A stretch of 63,917 nucleotides of DNA from a virus. The stretch covers positions 1 to 63,917 of IMG/VR virus record IMGVR_UViG_3300022929_002740; one strand, 5' to 3'. A program made the position numbers and the translations under genes. Positions 45,146-54,153 of this stretch are shown here, in pieces (the first letter of the stretch is position 1; every line of letters begins with the position of its first letter). Below the pieces are notes generated by a model. The model was not told where the DNA came from and ran no database searches. It saw only the letters and a program-made list of their open reading frames with translations.

Positions 45146-45748
45146 ATGAGTTTAGAACAACATATTGAAACACCTTTAATAGGTATTGAAGGACATATTA
45201 AGATTTGGGATCCAGAGTCAGGCGAAGTTCTGGTTCGTAGACGCAACGCTGTGAACTACGAAAACATGAGCATTGCAATTGCAAATCTACTAGCTAGCGA
45301 AGCTGGATCAACAAGCACATACGAAGTAAGCACTATGCGTTTTGGAAATGGCGGGACAAGTATTGATGGTTTAGGTGCAGTTACATATAAAGCAACTAAC
45401 ACAAACAGTAGTACAGGTGCGCTGTATAATCAGACGTTTAGTCAAGCAGTTGATGAATCTGTTACAGGTAGCGCAGACAATAGTGTAGAAGCAAGTCATA
45501 CTAGCCCCAACACATACAGCGATGTAATTGTAACATGCACATTGGATTATGCAACACCTAGTGGACAAGATACATTAGACACAGCAACAAATATGAATGG
45601 TACATATGTATTTGACGAACTAGCACTGTACACAGCCAACAACGATTTGTTGACTCACGTAATTTTTCACCCTGTACAAAAAAGTGCAAACAGAAAAATA
45701 CAAGTTGTTTACACACTAAGAATAAGAAGTTCGTTTGCGGACTTATAA
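45146..45748 (+). CDS. Baseplate or fibre-attachment structural protein (200 aa)
   Basis: The start at 45146 follows a GGAAAAG ribosome binding site and the late promoter; an earlier in-frame ATG lies inside the giant gene. Sequence: 'IGIEGHIKIWDPESGEVLVR' near residue 11, 'STMRFGNGG' near 68 and an ending 'FDELALYT...HVIFHPVQKS...IQVVYTLRI', common in wedge or fibre-attachment proteins of marine T4-like phages. A gp8-like role is possible from its position but not shown. Confidence 0.72.
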   Translation: MSLEQHIETPLIGIEGHIKIWDPESGEVLVRRRNAVNYENMSIAIANLLASEAGSTSTYEVSTMRFGNGGTSIDGLGAVTYKATNTNSSTGALYNQTFSQAVDESVTGSADNSVEASHTSPNTYSDVIVTCTLDYATPSGQDTLDTATNMNGTYVFDELALYTANNDLLTHVIFHPVQKSANRKIQVVYTLRIRSSFADL

Positions 45749-45760
45749 TAGGAAGACGAT

Positions 45761-46678
45761 ATGCCATATACAGTAGATTATAGCGACAGTGCAAAGACAG
45801 CAATCGTAGTAAACGACGGTACAGTTGACACCAGCACTAGTTTAGGACTAATTGGTAAAAACTACACAAACTTCGGTGAACTACTCAACGAGGACTTGTT
45901 GCATCTGCTAGAAAACTTTAGTGATGCTAACGCACCAAGCAACCCCACTGAAGGACAACTTTGGTACGATACAGGTAACAGTAAACTTATGATATATGAC
46001 AACGGTCAATGGTATCAAATTGGTGCGCCTGCAAGTACTACAAGATTTGAATATAGATATAGACAGGATACGCTAGGCACATATCACAACACAATTGAGT
46101 GTTTGGTAGACAATGTTATTGTTTGGATTTGTACAGATGATGCAACAGTATGGACACCACATGCCACTGAATATTTAGAAGATGGGTCAACTGCACTCAC
46201 AACACAGTTTCCAACTATTCAAGCTGGTATCCAAATGAACAACACAACAAACTTTAAGTTTAGAGGTATAGCAACTAGTGCAGAATACGCTGACTTAGCA
46301 GAACGCTATGCAAGTGATCAGACTTATGCACATGGTACAGTTGTACGTCTAGGCGGCACACATGAAATTACACAAACACTACAAGAAGGTGATATTGACG
46401 TATTTGGAATCGTAAGTACACAACCTGGATTTGAAATGAATGCGGCGGCAGGTACAGACGAAACACACCCTTATGTAGCACTAGCTGGGCGTGTACCTTG
46501 TTTGGTAGTAGGTACTGTAGCCAAAGGAGATAGACTGGTAAGTAGTAATATGCCAGGACATGCAAGAAGAGCGCACCCAGCTGAACTTAACGATTATAGA
46601 AGGATCATTGGCAGAGCTCTTGCAAGCAAAGATACTGATGTTGCAGGCACAGTCGAAGTAGTAGTAGGAGCAAAGTAA
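45761..46678 (+). CDS. Short tail-fibre-like protein (305 aa)
   Basis: The N-terminus has 'SLGLIGKNYTNFGELLNEDL' and 'PTEGQLWYDTGNSKLMIYD', a head seen in marine T4-like fibre proteins. The C-terminal half has 'ATSAEYADLAERYASDQTYA', 'GTVVRLGG', 'VFGIVSTQPGF' and 'VALAGRVPCLVVGTVAKGDR', a C-terminal domain found on many phage fibres and neck proteins. It follows an AGGAAG ribosome binding site and is joined directly to the next gene. Likely a fibre or a gp10-like baseplate spike; the exact role is not resolved. Confidence 0.75.
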   Translation: MPYTVDYSDSAKTAIVVNDGTVDTSTSLGLIGKNYTNFGELLNEDLLHLLENFSDANAPSNPTEGQLWYDTGNSKLMIYDNGQWYQIGAPASTTRFEYRYRQDTLGTYHNTIECLVDNVIVWICTDDATVWTPHATEYLEDGSTALTTQFPTIQAGIQMNNTTNFKFRGIATSAEYADLAERYASDQTYAHGTVVRLGGTHEITQTLQEGDIDVFGIVSTQPGFEMNAAAGTDETHPYVALAGRVPCLVVGTVAKGDRLVSSNMPGHARRAHPAELNDYRRIIGRALASKDTDVAGTVEVVVGAK

Positions 46679-47827
46679 ATGGTAGTGTCTGTTGGCCAAT
46701 TAGCAGAAGCCTCACACTATAATACGGTAGCAGAAGATGTCAACAAAGTTTTTGGTGACAAGTACAACACTGCGGCTGTAACTGATTCTAATAGAAAAGC
46801 AACCCATAAATTTGGTTGGGGAGCAGTAAACATCGACGATGCTGTTCCAATTGGTGATTTGATAACAGCTCAAAGACTGCAATATCTAGTAGACAGAACC
46901 AATGTAAGTGTAGATCATATCAATGTTACAGACAGTTTGCTTGTGTTTGCTGTTCCCACAGGCAGAGATGATGTTACAGTAAACACACCTATTAGAGCAG
47001 AAGATTTAAACATTGTTGAAAGCAAGTTTAACACAACTATACTTGTAAATGATGCACACACCACAGTAGATCCAACAAACGCAAGTGCGTTGAGTGCAAC
47101 ACCTACAAGTGGCGGCCCACTACAAAGAACCAATAGTTGGCAACATCAACTAACAGGCGAATACTACTGGGACTTTGACAGCTACAATCATTGCAGATAT
47201 TTTTTTAACAGCGGCGGACAACTTCGGGTGAGCTTGTCAATGAGCGGTGGCAGTACAGCAGGTTACTACAACTGGGCAGATGTTATCAATGAGATGGGAA
47301 CACTCAGCTTTACTTGGAACAATGTAATACAAAGTAATAGTATTACAGTTGGCACCAGTGAGAACAAAGGCGTTTATGACCTAACAGAGCTATATGGCGA
47401 CGGTGACGGTGCTACAGATGATCAAGGACTATTGTTTACCAGTAGCGGTGTTACACTTAGTGGAACAGGATATGGTTACGGTTATGGTGCAAGCAGTCCA
47501 TATGGATTTATTACTGGACCAGGTAGTTATCCAGCGTATGCTAACTTTTATGCAAATACTGCTTATACCAGTAGTTACAGTACATATAGCAGTTATCAGA
47601 ACTTAAAATTTAAATTATACGGCAAATACAGCTTGAATGGAAGACGTTTACATTTTAAACTAGTACTAGATGATACTAGTTTTGATCAAGTAATCGACGG
47701 CACAGTTAGTGCAAGCCTCAGTTATCTTATGCCCGACACACTTACAAGAGGATCTGCAACGTTTGATGTAAACCCAGATCCAACAGTTGCTATCTCAGAT
47801 GATTTCAATGGCGTATTTGATTCATAA
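46679..47827 (+). CDS. Structural protein with Tyr/Gly/Ser-rich beta domain (382 aa)
   Basis: The N-terminal 70 residues are a small helical domain ('QLAEASHYNTVAEDVNKVFG'). Residues 140-382 are beta-rich with a pronounced 'YGYGYGASSPYGF' stretch near 270. Proteins of this layout occur at the end of the tail gene block in marine T4-like phages and are virion components. It is the last late gene before the sigma70 promoter of the accessory cassette. A ribosome binding site is not obvious; the ATG follows directly after the upstream stop. Function beyond virion structure is unknown. Confidence 0.7.
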   Translation: MVVSVGQLAEASHYNTVAEDVNKVFGDKYNTAAVTDSNRKATHKFGWGAVNIDDAVPIGDLITAQRLQYLVDRTNVSVDHINVTDSLLVFAVPTGRDDVTVNTPIRAEDLNIVESKFNTTILVNDAHTTVDPTNASALSATPTSGGPLQRTNSWQHQLTGEYYWDFDSYNHCRYFFNSGGQLRVSLSMSGGSTAGYYNWADVINEMGTLSFTWNNVIQSNSITVGTSENKGVYDLTELYGDGDGATDDQGLLFTSSGVTLSGTGYGYGYGASSPYGFITGPGSYPAYANFYANTAYTSSYSTYSSYQNLKFKLYGKYSLNGRRLHFKLVLDDTSFDQVIDGTVSASLSYLMPDTLTRGSATFDVNPDPTVAISDDFNGVFDS

Positions 47828-47830
47828 TAC

Positions 47831-47859
47831 TTGACATCTGAGAATAGATAAATTATAAT
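47831..47859 (+). promoter_or_regulatory. Perfect sigma70 promoter for the accessory cassette
   Basis: TTGACA (47831-47836), 17-nt spacer, TATAAT (47854-47859): both hexamers exact. It lies in the 58-nt gap after the late tail genes and 26 nt upstream of an ATG with an AAGGAGA ribosome binding site. It should give strong early transcription of the genes to the right, independent of gp55. Confidence 0.92.
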
Positions 47860-47885
47860 ATAGCACATATAAGGAGAAACTCACT

Positions 47886-48233
47886 ATGGATGAGAGACTT
47901 GAACGTGCGTTAGAATTTGCTAACTATCGCATTACTCTGAGCAATCAGAAAAGAAACATTCGAACTCGAATGCAAATCTTACAAACAGTACACTATAACA
48001 AAGGCAGTTTTCTTGCTGATCCTATAACAATTGGACTTGTAAGTGGTTTGCTAACAGCAGGTAAAACTAGTGCTGTTGTAGTAGATACCAAAGAAAATCC
48101 AATTGAAATTGAATATCTTCAAGAATTTTTAGAAACACTAATCGAAAAATACACAGAAGCCAGTAATGAATACAAGGTACAAATTGACAAAGTCAACAAA
48201 GCAAGAAATATTAAAAAACTAATGGATTGGTAG
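47886..48233 (+). CDS. Unknown small protein common in marine T4-like phages (115 aa)
   Basis: Starts 'MDERLERALEFANYRITLSN' and is helical throughout, with 'PIEIEYLQEFLETLIEKYTE' in the second half. Short proteins with this start and a similar '...NPIEI..LQEFL' part are frequent in marine T4-like phages, with no known function. It has a strong ribosome binding site (AAGGAG) and is the first gene after the sigma70 promoter, so it is an early protein. Confidence 0.75.
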   Translation: MDERLERALEFANYRITLSNQKRNIRTRMQILQTVHYNKGSFLADPITIGLVSGLLTAGKTSAVVVDTKENPIEIEYLQEFLETLIEKYTEASNEYKVQIDKVNKARNIKKLMDW

Positions 48234-48236
48234 TAA

Positions 48237-49145
48237 ATGGCAGAACCAACTAAAGGTGTTTGCATAATTGCTTACAATAACAATCAGTTAGACTATATTC
48301 AGTTTGCAAGTCTAGCGGCAGCTTATGTAAAAACACATATGAAAAACAACAATGTTACATTATTGACAGATCAAGGAACAAGTGATTGGATGGAAACCAG
48401 TGTTCCTGAAACATTACAAGACGCTTGTTTTGATCAAGTAATAGTACAAGATATTATTCATGAAGACAATCCACGTAAACACATGGACAGTCCGTGGACT
48501 GAGTTTAATGCACAGTTCAGCAACAAGAATAAAAACAATGTAGTAAACATAACTCCATATGATAAGACACTGCTAATAGACAGTGATTATTATATTATGA
48601 ATGACTTTTATGATTATTTGTTTGATAGTGATGTTGGTGTAGGATTACACAGAGATGCAATTTACCTAGAAGGCCAAATGCCTTACTTGAATGAAATACA
48701 GTTGAATGAAGGCGGCATACATCATTGGTGGAGTACCGCTGTGTACTTTGACAAGAACAATTATGAATCGCAGATCTTTTTTGATATATGGGCGCACGTA
48801 AAAGAGAATTGGGATTATTATGCACTGTTGTATCAGTTCCCTCCAGCACTATTTAGAACTGACTTTTGTGTAAGCATTGCATGTCATATGATGAACGGAT
48901 TCAATAACGGAAGTTTTGTACATGACTTTGGTGGAGTACCTCTACTAAACATGGATCAAAAAGATGACATTGTTGAAGTTAAGTCCGTTGACGATTGGAT
49001 CATGCTTAGTCATGATAGAAAAGAGCCTTGGAAAAACATATTAACAAGGCTACAAAAGCAAAATATTCATGCTATGAACAAACGTGCAGTTAGCCGCAAC
49101 AGTGAAGACATGTGGAAACACATAGGAAAGGTACTGAATGTCTAG
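48237..49145 (+). CDS. GT-A-like glycosyltransferase (302 aa)
   Basis: An N-terminal beta-alpha start ('GVCIIAYNNNQLDYIQFASL') and a DxD motif in 'KTLLIDSDYYI' (Asp115, Asp117), followed by 'DVGVGLHRDAIYLEG' and 'NEGGIHHWWSTAVYFDKNN', the pattern of GT8-type and related nucleotide-sugar transferases where the acceptor loop names a visible tally of residues after the DxD. Donor and acceptor are unknown. It overlaps the next gene by 8 nt. Likely cytosolic; no membrane segment. Confidence 0.75.
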   Translation: MAEPTKGVCIIAYNNNQLDYIQFASLAAAYVKTHMKNNNVTLLTDQGTSDWMETSVPETLQDACFDQVIVQDIIHEDNPRKHMDSPWTEFNAQFSNKNKNNVVNITPYDKTLLIDSDYYIMNDFYDYLFDSDVGVGLHRDAIYLEGQMPYLNEIQLNEGGIHHWWSTAVYFDKNNYESQIFFDIWAHVKENWDYYALLYQFPPALFRTDFCVSIACHMMNGFNNGSFVHDFGGVPLLNMDQKDDIVEVKSVDDWIMLSHDRKEPWKNILTRLQKQNIHAMNKRAVSRNSEDMWKHIGKVLNV

Positions 49146-50016
49146 AGGATTTATAACAATAGGTATTGATACTGAAGAAGATAGAATCAAATACAGCTAT
49201 GCCCTTGCCTTAAGTATTAAACAGTGTGATCCCAACAGTGAGTTTTGTCTTGTGGTAGACAAAGATGCTAGCGATAAAGTCCCTACAAAATATCATCATG
49301 CATTTGATTATATTGTAGAACTGCCGTTTGGTAACACAGCATACAAAGATGGGTTTCATGGCATGAACTTGTGGCAACTATTACATTGTAGTCCATTTGA
49401 AGAAACAATTTATGTAGACAGTGACACAATGTTTAAAAACATAAACATTGAAACTCTATGGGATCAATTCGAAACTTATGATCTAGCAATTAGTCCAATA
49501 GCAAGAACATACAGAGATTATCTCACAAATAAAATATACAGATTTGAAATTGAAATGCACTACGAATTGCCACAATTATACAACAATCTTATCTATTTTA
49601 AAAGAGACAGTCAGCTTGCAATTGAATGGTTTAAGATGGCAGATCCAGTTTTTCAAAATTGGAGACAAGTTTATCAAACCATGTTCAAAGAAAAGAAGCC
49701 ATTGACATTTGACAAAAACTTGTTAGCAAATATTACAACTCATTTGTGCGATATAGAAAATTTAGTAAGTTGTCCCATAAACAATCATTATGATTTTCAT
49801 AACTTGAGTCAACGACATTGGGGAGATGATATTCCTGAAAACTGGACTGACATGCTCAACTACTGGTATACAGATCAACATAAACTTATGATTGAAAACA
49901 GTGTAGTAAACAGTGGAATTATTCACTACCAAGACGAAAACTTTTTAACCGAGGACATAATCGATGCAATTAAAGCCGTTGTTGAAATCAGCGATCGAAG
50001 AAACGCCTCCGCATAA
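49138..50016 (+). CDS. GT8-like glycosyltransferase (292 aa)
   Basis: Residues 5-40 form a nucleotide-binding start ('ITIGIDTEEDRIKYSYALAL'). The DxD motif is 'ETIYVDSDTMFKN' (Asp94, Asp96), followed by 'LYNNLIYFKRDSQLAIEWF', as in GT8 enzymes. A C-terminal 'SGIIHYQDENF' may complete the metal site. It resembles the preceding gene in layout, so the two may be old paralogues. It has an AAAGG ribosome binding site and overlaps its neighbours at both ends. Substrate unknown. Confidence 0.78.
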   Translation: MSRGFITIGIDTEEDRIKYSYALALSIKQCDPNSEFCLVVDKDASDKVPTKYHHAFDYIVELPFGNTAYKDGFHGMNLWQLLHCSPFEETIYVDSDTMFKNINIETLWDQFETYDLAISPIARTYRDYLTNKIYRFEIEMHYELPQLYNNLIYFKRDSQLAIEWFKMADPVFQNWRQVYQTMFKEKKPLTFDKNLLANITTHLCDIENLVSCPINNHYDFHNLSQRHWGDDIPENWTDMLNYWYTDQHKLMIENSVVNSGIIHYQDENFLTEDIIDAIKAVVEISDRRNASA

Positions 50017-50941
50017 GTTCTGTGTTTATTATGACGAGTGGAGCGGCGAGATCATACAGATCACTAATCGTCCCAAAGATAGTCGTCATCCTCATATAGA
50101 AACTCCTGATGAAACAGCCAAAAAGCTGATGATGGGAGAACTTAGTTTTAGCAAGTATCAAGTTGCACAGTTGGTTGATGGGCCTAGACTTATGCCCAAA
50201 GACAATGTGATTAGATTACGACAAGCAGAAAACGTTCTCAGTCAAATCGAAAGTGTAAAATTTGAAATACAAAGTGATATCAATATAATTTTCTATATCA
50301 ATGATTGGAAACTTGAAATTAACTTTAGTCAAGATACTATGTTTAGAATGACAGGAGCAAGGGACAGTAGAAATGCGAGAATACAAAGTGATCAAACAAA
50401 ACCGTTTGATTTTTATCTTATCAAAGGCAATGATCCTACATTCTTGCTCAAGCACATCAAAATAGATCCAATAGATTTAATGAGTTCAGGTTATATACTT
50501 TACGACTTGAGTGAACTAAGAACTATATGTGGACTAGGAGATATCAATGTATTGACCAAACGTATCTTCAAAAGTTATGGTATTAAATACAAGCAACACT
50601 ACACAGGAAGTGATTATCACAGAAGAAAAACACAGCGTAGAGTCCACAAACAAATTGAAACACATGAAGAATATGCAACCTTTAGCATCAGTAAAGCAAA
50701 CACAGGTTGGATATTTAAAAGTAACTTTGACGATCCAAAAGAACAAAAAATATACAGAGATATGACTTTATTTTTTACCAAAGATGATCCAACATATCTC
50801 ACACACAGAATAAAAATACCATTTGATAATATCGGATGGAGACAAGAATACATAGTCGACACTGAACTAAATTTTGAAGACAAAATATTGCTAGGTGAAA
50901 ACGCCAAAAACATTACGTTTAAAATTGAGGAAATGAAATGA
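49964..50941 (+). CDS. Unknown protein in the glycan cassette (325 aa)
   Basis: Starts inside the end of the previous gene (53-nt overlap) at an ATG preceded by GAGG. Opening 'HKFCVYYDEWSGEIIQITNR' and later 'GYILYDLSELRTICGLGD' do not match a family I know. Predominantly beta strands with charged loops, no membrane segment, no cysteine cluster. The opening resembles the small beta domains found at the start of some phage structural or scaffolding proteins. Its place between glycosyltransferases suggests a binding or accessory role, but no function is claimed. Confidence 0.6.
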   Translation: MQLKPLLKSAIEETPPHKFCVYYDEWSGEIIQITNRPKDSRHPHIETPDETAKKLMMGELSFSKYQVAQLVDGPRLMPKDNVIRLRQAENVLSQIESVKFEIQSDINIIFYINDWKLEINFSQDTMFRMTGARDSRNARIQSDQTKPFDFYLIKGNDPTFLLKHIKIDPIDLMSSGYILYDLSELRTICGLGDINVLTKRIFKSYGIKYKQHYTGSDYHRRKTQRRVHKQIETHEEYATFSISKANTGWIFKSNFDDPKEQKIYRDMTLFFTKDDPTYLTHRIKIPFDNIGWRQEYIVDTELNFEDKILLGENAKNITFKIEEMK

Positions 50942-51918
50942 CGAATCTAGTACCTATTACAGAATTTGATATTGTGTTTATCAGCTATGACGAACCAAAT
51001 GCAGATGAAAATTACAGCGACCTATTAGAAAAATGCCCGTGGGCAAAACGCAGTCACGGAGTATGGGGCAGTGATGCTGCACACAAAGCCGCAGCCGCAT
51101 TAAGTGAAACAGACCGCTTTATTACTGTAGACGCTGACAACATTGTTAGAGAAGACTTCTTTAATATTGAAGTTGATATGGATCGTGTTAGAGATGCAGA
51201 TGTTATTAGTTGGGCAGGTAAGAATACTATTAACGGTCTAGTATACGGCAACGGCGGTATCAAGTGTTGGCCCGTTGATGTTGTTAATCGTATGCGTACA
51301 CACGAAGCTGCACCAGCCAATGACAAAGCCGCACAAGTAGATTTTTGCTGGAACATACACTATGTACAAATGAACAATATCTACTGTGATGTTATGAATA
51401 ACGGAAGTCCGCTACAAGCATGGAGAGCTGGATTTCGTGAAGGCGTTAAGATGGGATTAGAAGGCGGTGATGTAGTTGATCCTGATAGAATCAAACATAT
51501 TTTTAGAGAAAATTACAAACGCTTAATGGTATGGATGACAGTTGGTGAAGATGTTACCAATGGACTATGGGCAATATATGGTGCTAGACTTGGATGCCAT
51601 ATGACTAACATTGTAAGAAATGATTGGGATTGGAAAAACGTTAGAGACTTTGATTGGCTCACGGAATATTTTAACAAAGAACTTGCTCCACAATTTGAAG
51701 GCGGCGAACAGTTGTGTCCACGTACAGGTATGATGTGGGATATGCAAAAACTAAAACAAGAAACTGTTAGATTAGGAGACGACATCAGAGGAAAGTTAGA
51801 TTTAGAGATAGCTGATATTGGCGTAGACGGAAGTAGATTCTTCAAAACTGTGTATAAAAATCCTGCTAGACTTGGTGCTATGGTCAGAGAAGATCAAGTG
51901 GAAGACAGCCTTGAATAA
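50938..51918 (+). CDS. GT2-like glycosyltransferase (326 aa)
   Basis: The N-terminus 'FDIVFISYDEPNADENYSDL' followed by 'SDAAHKAAAALSETDRFITV' and the DxD-type 'DADN' (Asp65, Asp67) are a GT-A core. The rest is less conserved, with 'GNGGIKCWPVDVV' and several Trp-rich segments. Marine phages carry many proteins of this kind. Substrate unknown. It overlaps the previous gene (ATGA) and its stop overlaps the TTG start of the next. Confidence 0.72.
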   Translation: MTNLVPITEFDIVFISYDEPNADENYSDLLEKCPWAKRSHGVWGSDAAHKAAAALSETDRFITVDADNIVREDFFNIEVDMDRVRDADVISWAGKNTINGLVYGNGGIKCWPVDVVNRMRTHEAAPANDKAAQVDFCWNIHYVQMNNIYCDVMNNGSPLQAWRAGFREGVKMGLEGGDVVDPDRIKHIFRENYKRLMVWMTVGEDVTNGLWAIYGARLGCHMTNIVRNDWDWKNVRDFDWLTEYFNKELAPQFEGGEQLCPRTGMMWDMQKLKQETVRLGDDIRGKLDLEIADIGVDGSRFFKTVYKNPARLGAMVREDQVEDSLE

Positions 51919-52696
51919 AACCGTTGTACTTGTAACAGGAGGATTTGATCCGTTACATTCAGGTCATATTGAATATTTTAAAGCCGCTAAACAACTAGGC
52001 GACAAACTAGTTGTGGGTTTGAACAGCGACGAATGGTTAATTCGTAAAAAAGGCAGACCTTTTATGTCTTTCCAAGAACGTAGTAAGATTATAAGTGCGC
52101 TAGAGTGCGTTGACACAGTAATTAGTTTTGATGACAGCGACGATACTGCCTGCGGAGCCATTTATAAAACTCTTGCTACACACGGAAATATAAAAGTTAT
52201 CTTTGCTAACGGTGGTGATAGGAACAATATTACTACACCAGAATACAAAACTTGGGGAGATCATCCCGATGTGAAATTTGCCTGGGGTGTTGGAGGAGAC
52301 TACAAAGCCAACAGTAGTAGTTGGATATTAGACGAGTGGAAGACACAAAAGACTGAACGTGAATGGGGGTACTGGCGTGTACTAGATGACAAAGGCACAG
52401 TCAAAGTAAAAGAACTTGTGATCAATCCAGGATGCAGTCTAAGTGATCAACGTCATATGCACAGGCGTGAACATTGGTATATACTAAGTGGAAGTTGTAA
52501 AATAGAAATAGAGAAGGATGATATTATACAAACAAATGCAGGTAGAGATCAAACTGTTCTATTGACACAAAACAAAACACATGTTATTAATGTATATGAC
52601 TGGCATCGAGCGTACAATCCTTATGACGAACCTTGTCACATATTAGAAGTTCAATACGGTAAAAAATGTATTGAAGAGGATATTGAACGTAGATGA
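51911..52696 (+). CDS. Fusion of sugar nucleotidyltransferase and mannose-6-phosphate-isomerase-like cupin
   Basis: With a TTG start at 51911 the protein has 261 residues. Domain 1 (about 1-140) is an RfaE/TagD-type nucleotidyltransferase: 'TGGFDPLHSGHIEYFKAAKQ' (His16, His19) and 'VVGLNSDEWLIRKKGRPFM'. Domain 2 (about 150-261) is a cupin of the type II mannose-6-phosphate isomerase kind: 'WGYWRVLDD', 'KVKELVINPG' and 'HMHRREHWYILSG', with metal ligands His182, His184 and His188 and a Glu at 187. The longer frame begins at another TTG, but TTG 51911 overlaps the upstream stop and puts the first strand in the normal place. The fusion suggests sugar-phosphate activation and isomerisation in one protein; the substrate is inferred. 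Confidence 0.85.
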   Translation: MNKTVVLVTGGFDPLHSGHIEYFKAAKQLGDKLVVGLNSDEWLIRKKGRPFMSFQERSKIISALECVDTVISFDDSDDTACGAIYKTLATHGNIKVIFANGGDRNNITTPEYKTWGDHPDVKFAWGVGGDYKANSSSWILDEWKTQKTEREWGYWRVLDDKGTVKVKELVINPGCSLSDQRHMHRREHWYILSGSCKIEIEKDDIIQTNAGRDQTVLLTQNKTHVINVYDWHRAYNPYDEPCHILEVQYGKKCIEEDIERR

Positions 52697-54153
52697 CAGA
52701 TAAAAATAACTATGAGTTAGACCCAGATCCAGAAACAGCGGCAGAGTTAGTAAAGCCAAAACTAGACGAAATTAGCCCTACTATGTGTATGGCTAAATGG
52801 TTGTGGACTAGTGTTCATTTAACTAACGGAACTACCAACAGTTGTTTCCTTCCACCTATACACAAAATTGAAGTAGATAATATTGTAAACAATCCTAAAG
52901 GATTGCACAATACTCCACAGAAAAAAGAGCAACGTCAGATGATGCTAGACGGTGAACAGCCGGATGGTTGTAGCTACTGTTGGAACATCGAAAAGATGGA
53001 CAGATCATTTAACAGTGATCGTCACTATCGCAGTAGCGAGCCTTGGGCTCAGGCTGGATGGGATGATGTAATACAAACAGGAGCGCAAGGAGATATTGAG
53101 CCACGCTTTATGGAGATCAATTTTAATCATGCTTGTAACTTAGCATGTAGTTATTGTAGTCCACATTTAAGCAGTAAGTGGGCAGAAGATATTGAACAGC
53201 ATGGTCCTTATCCTACTAAAGTACCGCACAACAGCATTGACTATTTCAAACAAATAGGGCAGTACCCTATTCCAAACAGAGAACACAATCCATATGTGGA
53301 AGCATTTTGGCAATGGTGGCCTGAACTATATCCTAAGCTACAAAACTTTCGCATGACAGGCGGCGAGCCGCTTATGGATAAGAATACATTTCGTGTACTA
53401 GATTATGTAATAGACAACGGCAGAGATGATTTAGAAATGGCTGTTACAACCAATGCTAGTGTTCCTGATAAACTGTGGAATAACTTTGTAGACAAAGTTA
53501 GTTTTATCAGTGAGTATAAAAAACTCAAACGTTTTAGAATATTTGTTAGTGTCGACGGATGGGGCGATCAAGCTGAATATATGCGTCATGGATTAGATTT
53601 TGATCGCATGTGGAACAATGTGCATAATTACTTGAGTAGAGTAGACGAAGGTCTTGTTACGTTTATTGTAACATTTAACATGCTTAGTTTACCCAGCATT
53701 CAGAAATTATTAGAGGGCATATTAGAACTACAAAGGGTACACAATGTAACTAAAAGTAGACGTGATGCAGATGGCAATATTGTAGTGTATGGACATCACA
53801 AAGTATTTTTGGATACACCTATGCTACGTTATCCTGAATGGCAAAGTTTACAACTTACACCAGAAAGTCATTGGCACTACGCAGATGAAGCACTAGAATT
53901 TATGAAAGCAAACGAAGATCAACATAGAAAAAGTAGATGGGTAGGATTTAAACCGCATCAAATCGAACGTTTTGATCGCAGTATTGAGTTTATGAAACAA
54001 GGCTTTGATAGCAGTGAACAAAAACAAGAAGCACAAGAAAACTTTATAAGATTCTTTGGTGCACACGACTACAGAAGAAACACAGACTTTAGTGCAACAT
54101 TCCCTGAATTTGCAGAAGTGTTTGCTAAATGGAAAGAGAAATATAATGTTTAA
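52693..54153 (+). CDS. Radical SAM protein 1 of 7, N-terminal SPASM/twitch-like domain
   Basis: A 486-residue enzyme. The core has C148-x3-C152-x2-C155 in 'CNLACSYC' and the SAM-binding 'MTGGEPLMD'. Before the core are Cys32, Cys51, Cys93 and Cys96 ('GCSYCW'), a set expected to hold an auxiliary iron-sulfur cluster. This is the layout of twitch-domain radical SAM proteins of phages. 'RIFVSVDGWGDQAEYMRHG' later in the barrel is shared with the sister proteins. Starts with an ATGA overlap with the cupin fusion. The reaction is unknown; the family abstracts hydrogen atoms from sugars or peptides. Confidence 0.9.
   Translation: MTDKNNYELDPDPETAAELVKPKLDEISPTMCMAKWLWTSVHLTNGTTNSCFLPPIHKIEVDNIVNNPKGLHNTPQKKEQRQMMLDGEQPDGCSYCWNIEKMDRSFNSDRHYRSSEPWAQAGWDDVIQTGAQGDIEPRFMEINFNHACNLACSYCSPHLSSKWAEDIEQHGPYPTKVPHNSIDYFKQIGQYPIPNREHNPYVEAFWQWWPELYPKLQNFRMTGGEPLMDKNTFRVLDYVIDNGRDDLEMAVTTNASVPDKLWNNFVDKVSFISEYKKLKRFRIFVSVDGWGDQAEYMRHGLDFDRMWNNVHNYLSRVDEGLVTFIVTFNMLSLPSIQKLLEGILELQRVHNVTKSRRDADGNIVVYGHHKVFLDTPMLRYPEWQSLQLTPESHWHYADEALEFMKANEDQHRKSRWVGFKPHQIERFDRSIEFMKQGFDSSEQKQEAQENFIRFFGAHDYRRNTDFSATFPEFAEVFAKWKEKYNV

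Noticed and set aside
51872-51910. Longer TTG-start form of the nucleotidyltransferase-cupin fusion
   Set aside because: It adds 13 residues before the first strand of the fold, inside the previous gene, without a better ribosome binding site than the TTG at 51911.
54056-54145. Upstream extension of radical SAM protein 2
   Set aside because: The extra 30 residues lie inside protein 1's gene, lack a ribosome binding site and do not resemble the N-termini of the sister proteins.
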